From positions 128,070-192,069 of the forward strand of contig NZ_BAWM01000046.1 in assembly GCF_000759675.1 (NCBI RefSeq): DNA of 64,000 bases. The letters are read 5' to 3'. Made by a program: the position numbers and the translations under genes. This DNA is from Neobacillus niacini. GTDB taxonomy: Bacteria > Bacillota > Bacilli > Bacillales > Cytobacillaceae. The stretch's first letter is position 1, and every line of letters starts with the position of its first letter. The notes below the pieces were generated by a model that ran no database searches, was not told the origin of the DNA, and saw only the letters and a program-made list of their open reading frames with translations. Below, piece by piece: positions 43,242-51,227 of this stretch.

Positions 43242-44120
43242 TTATTTACCTAATTCGTGGTTGATAATTGAATAGATGATCTTTTTAACAGGTTGTTCTA
43301 TAAGCGAATTTTTTCTGTATTGAACATAAACTTTGTTTGGTATATTTTCAATGCCCTTAATATCTTTAACGATTAATTTATTTGTTTCAACATCATTAAC
43401 GCCAAGTGAAGTAGTAATGCCAACGCCTATTCCGCTTCCCACTACACTTTTCAGCATTTCGTTATTGCCTACTTCAATTCGCTTAATGCCTGAGATGCCT
43501 ACCAGCTGTTGTTCAATTGCAGTCCAAAGCGGGGTATGCCGCTGATAGCAGATAAGTGTTTCTCCTTGCAGGTCAGCTGGTTTGACAATTTTTTGATGGG
43601 CTAACCGATGGTTTTCCCCACATATCAAAACTATTTTATCGTCAAACAAATGCTCCGAGATAAAATCTGATTTATTTGTATAAAAATTTCGTGTAAGCAC
43701 TAAATCAAATTCACCAGTAACCAATTGTTCATTAAGACGGCCAGAATCCTCTCCTTCAAAAATAGAAACATCTAATTTATCAATAGAAATAATAGAAGAT
43801 ATTAATTCCGATATGAAAGAATATGAAAAACCAGGGGCGATTCCTACTCTTATTCTAGGGTAATTTGATGAACTGGTGGCTTCTTTTGAATGATCCATAT
43901 ACGTGAGTATACTGGTGGCATACTCAATAAAAATCTCACCTTCTTTCGTGAGGGTTGCGTTTTTTCCTTCGCGCTCAAATAAGGTACAACATAATTCTTC
44001 CTCTAATTTTTTTATTCGGGCAGTTACTGTTGGCTGCGTTACATTTAAAATTTCGGCCGCTTTGGAAAAATTTTTATGTTCAATAATTTTAAGAAAAGTT
44101 TCAAGTTGGATTGTATCCAA
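43242..44120 (-). CDS. LysR-family regulator of the aromatic cluster
   Basis: About 293 residues. The N-terminal HTH is LETFLKIIEHKNFSKAAEILNVTQPTVTARIKKLEEEL; the effector domain has IRVGIAPGFSYSFISELI and GEFDLVLTR. The TTG at 44120 (DTIQLETFL) is preferred because GGGGTGAT then has normal spacing and LysR proteins usually start near there; ATG/GTG codons lie two and three codons earlier. Divergent from the six-gene catabolic operon, 270 bases away. It most likely activates that operon in response to an aromatic substrate or ring-cleavage intermediate. A confident T-N11-A box could not be singled out. Confidence 0.85.
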   Translation of the reverse strand: MDTIQLETFLKIIEHKNFSKAAEILNVTQPTVTARIKKLEEELCCTLFEREGKNATLTKEGEIFIEYATSILTYMDHSKEATSSSNYPRIRVGIAPGFSYSFISELISSIISIDKLDVSIFEGEDSGRLNEQLVTGEFDLVLTRNFYTNKSDFISEHLFDDKIVLICGENHRLAHQKIVKPADLQGETLICYQRHTPLWTAIEQQLVGISGIKRIEVGNNEMLKSVVGSGIGVGITTSLGVNDVETNKLIVKDIKGIENIPNKVYVQYRKNSLIEQPVKKIIYSIINHELGK

Positions 44121-44392
44121 AACCATCACCCCAAATCCATTAATTTAATACTTAATATAAAAAATATTTTGAAAACTCACTTAAAACTAATGTTTTTTCA
44201 ATTAGATTTAAGTAGGTTTAGGTTTTATCATAAAGGTAACAAAAGATTATTAAGTTTCAATCAAGGAAGTTTCTCTTACTATTCATGAATCTAGTAATAG
44301 AATACCAGAAAAAGTTTTCTTTTTGTGATTTTTCGAAAACCCTTTCATCTTTATGGATTGATTGAAACTACTTTTTAGAAGGAGTGTTGGCA

Positions 44393-45226
44393 ATGGATGC
44401 AAATGCAAAGTATTTAGACGTTAAAGGTATTAATACTCATTATCATGAGAGTGGCCAAGGTGAACCTGTCCTATTAATTCATGGGTCAGGACCAGGAGTT
44501 ACGGCTTGGGCAAACTGGAGACTTATCATCCCTAAGCTATCAAAAAACTTCCATGTATTCTCTCCTGATATTGTTGGATTTGGTTATACTGATAGACCAG
44601 AAAATATGGAATATGGAGTGGAAACTTGGACGCAGCATTTAATTGGCTTTATAGAAAAGATTGGGAAGGGCAAGGTTCATATAATAGGAAACTCTCTTGG
44701 AGGAGCATTGGCACTTCATATTGCAAAGAAAAGACCGGACCTAGTCGGGAAAATGGTGTTAATGGGAGCAGCGGGCATTAAATTCCCAGTTACATACGGT
44801 TTAGACAAGGTTTGGGGCTATGAGCCGAGTATCGCAAATATGAAAAGACTGTTAGAAATTTTTGCTTACAACCAAGAATTCGCAACAGATGAATTGGCAA
44901 AGCTGCGCTATGAAGCGAGTATACAACCGGGGCTTCAAGAAGCTTTTTCAAAAATGTTTACAGAACCGAGGCAGCCTAAACTCGATGCATTAGCTTTGCC
45001 AGCGGATGAGATTAAGCAAATTCAACATCAGGTGCTATTGATTCATGGTAAAAATGACATTGTGGTTCCCTATAAGGAAACAAGTCTAAGGTTATTAGAG
45101 ATATTGCCAAACTCCGAGCTGCATGTTTTCTCTAACTGTGGACATTGGACCCAAATTGAGAAAAAGGATGAGTTCTCTCAGCTTTGTGAAAATTTTTTCC
45201 TTCGTAATGCAGTTGTCCATCAATAG
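44393..45226 (+). CDS. Meta-cleavage product hydrolase (CmtE/BphD/HsaD-like)
   Basis: A 277-aa alpha/beta hydrolase. HGSGPGVTAWANWR is the oxyanion-hole motif of C-C bond hydrolases, the nucleophile Ser101 lies in GNSLGGALAL, and the acid and base are in IHGKNDIVVP and NCGHWTQIE. These enzymes split the yellow ring-fission product into a dienoate and an acid. ATG 44393 is chosen over a GTG nine bases earlier because AAGGAG then sits 8 bases upstream. First gene of the operon facing the LysR gene. Confidence 0.85.
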   Translation: MDANAKYLDVKGINTHYHESGQGEPVLLIHGSGPGVTAWANWRLIIPKLSKNFHVFSPDIVGFGYTDRPENMEYGVETWTQHLIGFIEKIGKGKVHIIGNSLGGALALHIAKKRPDLVGKMVLMGAAGIKFPVTYGLDKVWGYEPSIANMKRLLEIFAYNQEFATDELAKLRYEASIQPGLQEAFSKMFTEPRQPKLDALALPADEIKQIQHQVLLIHGKNDIVVPYKETSLRLLEILPNSELHVFSNCGHWTQIEKKDEFSQLCENFFLRNAVVHQ

Positions 45227-45277
45227 AATTCTACAAAAATATCCAATGTTTTAGGGACAAAAGAGGTGATTTTAACC

Positions 45278-46054
45278 ATGACAAAACAATCAAAACAGAT
45301 CTCACTGAGGGGAAAAGTTGCAATCGTTACTGGCTCATCACGCGGTATTGGCAAAACCATTGCCCTAAAGCTTTCAAATGAAGGTGCCAATGTAATGATA
45401 ACAGGTATAGAAGAAGACCTTACAAAGAACTCAGCTAATGAAATAGCTGAACAATCTGGGGCACAGGTAGAATATTATGTTGGCGATCTCTCCAAGGAAG
45501 AAAACGTAGTGGAAATGGTAGATAAAACGAAAAAAAAGTGGGAGAGAATTGATATTCTCGTAAATAATGCTGGTGGAGGCGTGATTCTTCCTTTCCTAGA
45601 ACATACGACTAAAACACTTGAGACCACTATTAATCGAAACTTATGGACGGCAATCTGGTCTTCTCACAAGGTACTACCCCATATGGTCAGCCAAAATTAT
45701 GGAAGGATTATCAATATTGGCGCTGATTCTGTCCGCAATGGCTTATGGGACCATGCAGCTTATAATGCTGCAAAGGGAGGGGTTCATGCATTAACTTCAG
45801 GGCTGGCAAGAGAATTTGCGGAATATGATATCACAGTCAATACCATTGCTCCCCCTGCGGTTGAATCAGAAGCTCTGGAGAATATAAGAAAAAAAGACCC
45901 AGAATTAGCAGAAAAATATATTGGGATTATCCCAAAGGGCAGAGGAGCATATGAAGAAGAGATTGCTGAATCTGTATGGTTTCTGGCAACTGACAAAGCA
46001 AAATTTATTACAGGTCAGGTTATTAGTGTTAATGGCGGAAGCACAATGCTTTAA
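45278..46054 (+). CDS. SDR-family dehydrogenase (probable dihydrodiol dehydrogenase)
   Basis: A 258-aa short-chain dehydrogenase. The NAD(P) site is VTGSSRGIGKTIAL, NNAGGG follows, and the active site has Ser/Tyr-x3-Lys in YNAAKGG. The C-terminus ends GQVISVNGGSTML. In this operon it is placed to oxidise the cis-dihydrodiol made by the ring dioxygenase to a catechol (CmtB role), although a general ketoreductase is possible. ATG 45278 has AGAGGTGAT upstream; four codons of open frame precede it. Confidence 0.85.
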   Translation: MTKQSKQISLRGKVAIVTGSSRGIGKTIALKLSNEGANVMITGIEEDLTKNSANEIAEQSGAQVEYYVGDLSKEENVVEMVDKTKKKWERIDILVNNAGGGVILPFLEHTTKTLETTINRNLWTAIWSSHKVLPHMVSQNYGRIINIGADSVRNGLWDHAAYNAAKGGVHALTSGLAREFAEYDITVNTIAPPAVESEALENIRKKDPELAEKYIGIIPKGRGAYEEEIAESVWFLATDKAKFITGQVISVNGGSTML

Positions 46055-46087
46055 AAAATGAATATAACACAGGAGGTTATAACACAT

Positions 46088-47104
46088 TTGATAATAGATG
46101 TTCATACTCATTTTGTTCCACAACATTTGCCTGTGATGGCAGATCGTCTAGGTGGTGACAAGTGGCCAATCACAAATTGTGTTTGTGGGAAAGCGAATCA
46201 TAAACATGTGATGATTTCAGGAAAGAACTTTAGAACAATAACAGATCAGTGTTGGAGTCCCCAACGCAGATTAAGTGATATGGATTATGAAAGCGTTTCC
46301 GTCCATGTGTTGTCACCCATGCCTGAACTGCTATCCTATTGGTTCAAAGCAGAGGATACACTTGATTTCTCTCGTTATATTAACAACCAGTTATCAGAAT
46401 TCATCGAATCAAATCCTGATCGATTTTTGGGTTTGGGAATGCTGCCTCTACAGGATCCTGAGATGGCTGCAAAGGAAATAAAAAACCTCAAAAATGAATT
46501 TGGCCTGAAAGGGGTCGAAGTCGGAACGAACATCAACGGCAGATCGATTGGCGATCCTTATTTTACTCCATTCTTTGCTGAAGCAGAAGCGGAAGGGATC
46601 ACCATTTTTATTCATCCCCTTCATCCTATAGGGAATGACCGAATCGTTGGACCGCCATCATTATCGGCTTTGATTGGCTTTCCGACCGAAAACGCTCTTG
46701 CAGCTGCTTCACTTATAACGAGCGGAATATTAGAGAAATTTCCTAAACTGAAGATCATTCTTAGTCATGGTGGAGGAAATTTTTCAACATTGCTTCCGAG
46801 ATTAAACTACGGTTGGGAAATGATGGATGAAATTAGACAGATTTGTCCCAAGCGTCCAAGTGAATATGCAAAGATGATGTATTATGACACCTTAGTTTAT
46901 GATGGGAAGACCTTGAAATATTTAATCGATCTCTTTGGTGCAAGCCAGTTAATGATAGGCTCAGATTATCCTTTTATCATTCGAGAGCAATTTCCAGGCC
47001 ATTGGATTGACCAATTGAAAATAAGTCCCGAAATGATAAATGCCATCAAATACAAGAATGCTCTTCAGTTGTTTGGGATCAATAACTTTAACGTAATCGA
47101 ATAA
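46088..47104 (+). CDS. Amidohydrolase-family decarboxylase (ACMSD-like)
   Basis: About 338 residues of the PF04909 amidohydrolase fold. Metal ligands are DVHTHF (HxH), IHPLHP, LSHGGG and the final Asp in IGSDYPF, the ACMSD/gamma-resorcylate decarboxylase pattern. A non-oxidative decarboxylase fits a pathway for a ring carboxylate: it would remove the carboxyl group from the ring-fission product, the step done by CmtD in p-cumate degradation. The TTG at 46088 (LIIDVHTHF) is favoured by AGGAGG at 46070 and by family length; an ATG at 46058 lacks a site. Confidence 0.8.
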   Translation: MIIDVHTHFVPQHLPVMADRLGGDKWPITNCVCGKANHKHVMISGKNFRTITDQCWSPQRRLSDMDYESVSVHVLSPMPELLSYWFKAEDTLDFSRYINNQLSEFIESNPDRFLGLGMLPLQDPEMAAKEIKNLKNEFGLKGVEVGTNINGRSIGDPYFTPFFAEAEAEGITIFIHPLHPIGNDRIVGPPSLSALIGFPTENALAAASLITSGILEKFPKLKIILSHGGGNFSTLLPRLNYGWEMMDEIRQICPKRPSEYAKMMYYDTLVYDGKTLKYLIDLFGASQLMIGSDYPFIIREQFPGHWIDQLKISPEMINAIKYKNALQLFGINNFNVIE

Positions 47105-47121
47105 TACAAGGGGGAACTTAG

Positions 47122-48387
47122 ATGAAAAGGTATGTACTCGAGGATAAATTAAAGTCGGAATTTTCGGTTAACAGAAAGGTGTTTATAGATCAAGAAATCT
47201 TGGAAGTGGAACGTGAAGAGATTTTCAGCAAATGCTGGTTATTTATCGGACACAAATCAGAATTGCCTAAAAATGGAGATTTTAAAAGGAAAAAAGTAGG
47301 GGGTCGGAATTTATTATTCACCCGGGGAAATGATGGAGAAATTAGAGTTCTGTATAATTCATGTCCGCATCGAGGTGCCTTAGTTTGCCGTGAAAATAAA
47401 GGAAATTCAAAAGTATTCCGCTGCTTCTATCATGCATGGAGCTTCAATAATCACGGGGAATTGGTCGGAATGCCAGGGAGAGATGGATTTCCGGAAGATT
47501 TTAATTGTGACGGTTCCAAAAATTTAAAAGAGGTGTCACGCCTTGAGGCATTTCGTGGTTTCGTTTTTGTCAATTTTGATACAAATGCAATTTCTCTTGA
47601 AGAGTATTTAGGAAACGCAAAAGAATATATTGAACTTGTAGCAGATCAGTCTGATGTAGGAATGGAAATCTTAGAGGATCCGCAGGAATACAGTGTTCGG
47701 GCAAATTGGAAGCTATTAGCTGAGAATAGTGTGGATTCCTACCATGGCATGCCAACACATAAAACATATTTTGACATTGTCGCTACTCGTGGCGGTGAAT
47801 TATCCAAGGATAACCTTCAAGGAGTAGGTATTGACTTGGGAAATGGCCATGCTGTTGTTGAATATACGGCACCTTGGGGTAGACCGGTAGCACGTTGGAT
47901 TCCTGCATGGGGTGAAGACGGCAAAAAAGAAATTGAAGAGACAAAAAAGATGTTAATAGAAAAGTTTGGAGAAGAAAGAGCAGAAAGGATTTCCAGCTAT
48001 AATCGAAATCTATTAATCTTCCCGAATCTCATAATAAATGACATTATGGCCATTACAATTAGAACTTTCTATCCAATCTCGTCGGATTATATGGAAGTAA
48101 CAGGTTATGCGTTGGCACGTAAGGATGAAAGTGAAACATTCAGGCAGAGAAGGAACGATAATTTCCTTGAATTCCTTGGCCCAGGCGGTTTTGCCACACC
48201 AGATGATAATGAAGCACTCGAGCTTTGCCAAGAAGGTTTCGAAAATAATAAGGAAGTAGAATGGAATGATATTTCCAAAGGAATGAACCGAGAACAGCCG
48301 TTATCCAATGACGAGGAACAAATGCGTGCCTTTTGGCGCAGATGGAATGAATTAATGGTTGAGAATGCGATGGGGGTTAGAATATGA
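47122..48387 (+). CDS. Rieske aromatic-ring dioxygenase, alpha subunit
   Basis: A 421-aa catalytic subunit. The Rieske cluster is CPHRG (Cys81, His83) and CFYHAW (Cys101, His104). The mononuclear iron site is NSVDSYHGMPTH (His208, His213), with Asp205 as the bridge to the neighbouring subunit. It adds both atoms of O2 to an aromatic ring. Its partners suggest a p-cumate or benzoate-type carboxylated substrate. No ferredoxin or reductase gene lies in the operon, so electrons must come from elsewhere. GGGGGAAC before the ATG; overlaps the beta-subunit gene (ATGA). Confidence 0.9.
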   Translation: MKRYVLEDKLKSEFSVNRKVFIDQEILEVEREEIFSKCWLFIGHKSELPKNGDFKRKKVGGRNLLFTRGNDGEIRVLYNSCPHRGALVCRENKGNSKVFRCFYHAWSFNNHGELVGMPGRDGFPEDFNCDGSKNLKEVSRLEAFRGFVFVNFDTNAISLEEYLGNAKEYIELVADQSDVGMEILEDPQEYSVRANWKLLAENSVDSYHGMPTHKTYFDIVATRGGELSKDNLQGVGIDLGNGHAVVEYTAPWGRPVARWIPAWGEDGKKEIEETKKMLIEKFGEERAERISSYNRNLLIFPNLIINDIMAITIRTFYPISSDYMEVTGYALARKDESETFRQRRNDNFLEFLGPGGFATPDDNEALELCQEGFENNKEVEWNDISKGMNREQPLSNDEEQMRAFWRRWNELMVENAMGVRI

Positions 48388-48863
48388 ATATCAGTCGTCA
48401 GGAAATTGAAGATTTTTTATACCATGAAGCCGAGCTCCTTGATGAATGGAAACTTGAGGAATGGGCAGCTTTGTTTTCTTCAGAAGGTGTGTACCTAATT
48501 CCACCAATCGGGAACCCTGAGGCAAATGTCAATCATTCTTTGTTCTATGTAAATGACGACCGCGCTCGTTTAGACCAAAGGGCAAAGAGATTATTAAAAA
48601 AAGAGGCGCATGTTGAATATCCACATTCTACGACATTAAGAAACATTCATAATGTCAGAATAGTGGATCAGGATCCTGATGGAATTAAGGCGAGATGTAA
48701 TTTTTCTACTTACAGGACAAAACGTGAAACCCTTGACTGCTTTGTTGGTGTTTCAGAATATACTCTGGTCGAAGAGAACGAGGAATTAAAGATTAAAGAA
48801 AAAAAGGTCATTCTTAAACTGGATAGTTTACGTCCGCATGGGAAAGTAAGCATCATACTATAG
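48384..48863 (+). CDS. Aromatic-ring dioxygenase, beta subunit
   Basis: A 159-aa small subunit of the SnoaL/NTF2-like fold: QEIEDFLYHEAELLDEWKLEEWAALF is the usual N-terminal helix pair, followed by DDRARLDQRAKRLL and PHSTTLRNIHNVRI. It has no cofactor and stabilises the alpha3-beta3 hexamer. Starts four bases before the alpha stop, so it is translationally coupled. Confidence 0.88.
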   Translation: MNISRQEIEDFLYHEAELLDEWKLEEWAALFSSEGVYLIPPIGNPEANVNHSLFYVNDDRARLDQRAKRLLKKEAHVEYPHSTTLRNIHNVRIVDQDPDGIKARCNFSTYRTKRETLDCFVGVSEYTLVEENEELKIKEKKVILKLDSLRPHGKVSIIL

Positions 48864-48883
48864 AGAATTAGGAGGTTTTAAAA

Positions 48884-49789
48884 ATGTTTCGATACAAAAA
48901 AATAGGTTATGTTGCTTTGAATGTTAGTGATATTCATAAATCAACAAAATTTTACAAAGAAACGGTAGGATTACAGCATGTAGGGACGAACGAAAAGGGG
49001 ATTTCGTTTTTACGATGCAGCAATGACCATCATAATGTCATCTTATATCCATCTATGGCATCAGGTATTAAACGAGTAGGTTTTCAACTTGAGAATGATA
49101 AACAATTAGAATTAGCTTATAACGAATTTGTGAAAAATGGATTAAATCCACGAGAGGTGTCTGCCGCTGAATCCGCTGAGTTAAAACAAGGCAGATCCTT
49201 CCGAATTGTCGAGCCAAACACAGGTCTTGAATTAGAGTTTTACAGCAAAATGATGCATATGATTAAAGATTTTGTACCTACACATACAAAGATTCAACGT
49301 TTGGGACATGTGGTTCTAAATTGTGTCGATGTAGAGAGCACCTTAAAATTCTTTGTGGAAAAATTAAACTTTATTGTTTCCGATCATTTAGGTGAAAATG
49401 CATGGATGCGCTGTTTCCCAAATAAGTTTCACCATTCTTTTGCCTTAATAAAAAGTACTGAAAATAAATTGCATCATGTAAATTTCATGGTACAAGACAT
49501 TGATGATATAGGTATTTCAAGGAATCGGATTTTAAATGGAGATGTTCCAATTGCTTTTGGTCCAGGCCGTCATGAGCCTTCGGAAAGTATATTTTTCTAC
49601 TTCCTTGATCCAGATGGTATGACGCTAGAATACAGTTTCGGTATGGAAGAATTTCCAGAAGAAAATGCAAGGGATGCCCGTTTGCTTGAGCCTGGTCCAT
49701 GGACACTTGACAGATGGGGTGGAAAACCAAGCCCTCAGTTTGCATCAAAAGGGAAAATTGAAGAACAATTTAATAAATCTGAAAAGTAA
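48884..49789 (+). CDS. Extradiol ring-cleavage dioxygenase (VOC fold, CmtC-like)
   Basis: A 301-aa type I extradiol dioxygenase with two VOC modules (residues 1-120 and 138-265). The C-terminal module carries the iron ligands His142 (RLGHVVLNC), His198 (HHVNFMV) and Glu249 (MTLEYSF), with the substrate-side DPDG. It opens a catechol next to the hydroxyls to give the product attacked by the decarboxylase and hydrolase of this operon. AGGAGGT before the ATG, 20 bases after the beta subunit. Confidence 0.85.
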   Translation: MFRYKKIGYVALNVSDIHKSTKFYKETVGLQHVGTNEKGISFLRCSNDHHNVILYPSMASGIKRVGFQLENDKQLELAYNEFVKNGLNPREVSAAESAELKQGRSFRIVEPNTGLELEFYSKMMHMIKDFVPTHTKIQRLGHVVLNCVDVESTLKFFVEKLNFIVSDHLGENAWMRCFPNKFHHSFALIKSTENKLHHVNFMVQDIDDIGISRNRILNGDVPIAFGPGRHEPSESIFFYFLDPDGMTLEYSFGMEEFPEENARDARLLEPGPWTLDRWGGKPSPQFASKGKIEEQFNKSEK

Positions 49790-49850
49790 CTTTTAGAGTT
49801 TTTGTTCCATAATGCTCCAAAATTTTCCTTGTTATTCAATATTGTAATAG

Positions 49851-49895
49851 AAAAAGATTCATGCATCCGATTTTAGAAGCATGAATCTTTTTAAA
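49851..49895 (+). terminator. Terminator of the aromatic operon
   Basis: AAAAAGATTCATGC (49851-49864) pairs perfectly with GCATGAATCTTTTT (49879-49892). It lies 60 bases after the extradiol dioxygenase stop. Confidence 0.85.
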
Positions 49896-49935
49896 AGTAG
49901 TTAGTAAAAAAATGAATAGGTGAGGTGGAGGAACA

Positions 49936-50118
49936 ATGTTTTTCTTGTGCAAAAGACATGTTAAATATGGATTAAGATACTTACCCACACCACATATACA
50001 AAAAGCGGTTTTACGGCGCAAATGTAAATATTGTTCTCAAAAAGCTGCTTATCAAATGGGACTTTTCCTTCAAGTGCAAAGGTATGGTGAAAAAAGAGCT
50101 TATTTTTTTAAAGTTTGA
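49936..50118 (+). CDS. CxxH/CxxC-type small protein
   Basis: A 60-aa protein, MFFLCKRHVKYGLRYL at the N-terminus and RRKCKYCSQKAAYQMGL later. CxxHV and CxxC resemble the Bacillus CxxH/CxxC protein family, thought to bind zinc, although this copy is more basic and its end differs. GGTGGAGGAACA precedes the ATG. It may be a diverged or decaying copy. Confidence 0.5.
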   Translation: MFFLCKRHVKYGLRYLPTPHIQKAVLRRKCKYCSQKAAYQMGLFLQVQRYGEKRAYFFKV

Positions 50119-50147
50119 TTTTTATTAGGAAATGGATGGGCTATTTG

Positions 50148-50300
50148 ATTACCAAAATTAAAAATTTCGCAGCAATGTTGGCAGAAGCAGAATCTTCCAA
50201 GACTGGTATGGATCCAATAACCAAAATAGAACCAAATTTATCCATTGGACATGCCTATTCCATCCAGTTAGAAAATATTTATAAAAAACTAAGTAGTTTA
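50148..50300 (+). pseudogene. 2-keto-4-pentenoate hydratase N-terminal fragment
   Basis: ITKIKNFAAMLAEAESSKTG, then MDPITKIEPNLSIGHAYSIQ and LENIYKKL. A..L..AE..KT..DP.TK..P.L....AY.IQL.NI is the N-terminus of 2-keto-4-pentenoate hydratase, the enzyme acting right after the meta-cleavage hydrolase. The match stops abruptly after about 50 residues and unrelated sequence follows. It implies the catabolic operon once extended further. Confidence 0.65.
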
Positions 50301-50382
50301 ATAAGTTACGCCGAGAATAAAAGTATGAATACAGTTTTTTTATTCTATAGAGAAATTGTCGGAACCGCAGGCTTCAACAGAA

Positions 50383-50625
50383 TAAATCGGTCTAACAAGA
50401 ATTGGTTATTGGCTCGGAGTAGAATATCAATGCAAAGGCATTGACCAATCAAACGATCCAAAGCGTTGCAATTATGACAACGATATTTTAGTGTCTACCG
50501 CAAAAGTGATAGAAAAACACGAGAAAGAATATCTTCCGAATCCGGCTGATATTCACATGAACATAGAAGGATATCAAGTAGTAGCGAAAGAATTTTGGAA
50601 AGCAATCCAAAAAATAAGTAAATAA
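50383..50625 (+). pseudogene. SGNH/GDSL-type esterase C-terminal fragment
   Basis: The frame reads YWLGVEYQCKGI, NDPKRCNYDNDILVSTAKVI and EYLPNPADIHMNIEGYQVVA, ending KEFWKAIQKISK at 50625. The DIH block (PADIHMNIEGY) carries the catalytic Asp-His of GDSL esterases. The N-terminal GDS block is missing. Confidence 0.65.
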
Positions 50626-51227
50626 TCATTTGATTAAGAAATAAAGCGCAAAGATTATCTTGAGAACTGGATAATCCTCTGCGTTTTTTATTTTTATATT
50701 TTCTTAACTACTTAAATTAGGAGACGTATATTCAAAAGAATGCTTACACATAAAAAATAGAGATTAGCTCAACTAATAGATCCTCCACAACTCGTAGAAG
50801 TGATTATAGATTTATATGGTACAGATAAGTATGCAAAAGACAAATACATAAGAAGAATTATTGAATATATAAATAACCTTAATCACACCTTGCAATTTGG
50901 CTTGGTTGCATGCGAAATGTCTTAGAGATTTATTAAATCTATGAGGTGAAACAATGTTTATAATTGATAAAAATAAATAAAATGTCTCTTCCATCCGAAG
51001 CCTCATTAGCCTCTAGGTATTACATACATTTCTGCATCAGATAAATACTTTTCCAGATTTCTCACCAGTTATCTAAGGTGTAAACGTGCATCTATTTTAC
51101 TTACCGCTATTTTTTGATTAAAATAATACAGTTAATGTTTAACAGTTTCTAACTCAAATAACATTAAAAAGCAGACTTTTCCTATAAAACGTCCATCATC
51201 TATGGTTAAATTGAAAGGGATTTTTCG
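50626..51227. other. Intergenic debris before lytS-like gene
   Basis: An open stretch near 50765-50882 (RLAQLIDPPQLVEVIIDLYG, TDKYAKDKYIRRIIEYINNL) looks like a gene fragment but I cannot name it. The rest is AT-rich. GAAAGGGA lies before the kinase ATG. Confidence 0.4.

Noticed and set aside
44130..44392. Specific LysR operator (T-N11-A) before the aromatic operon
   Set aside because: The region is so AT-rich that several T-N11-A matches occur by chance; none stood out with a good dyad.
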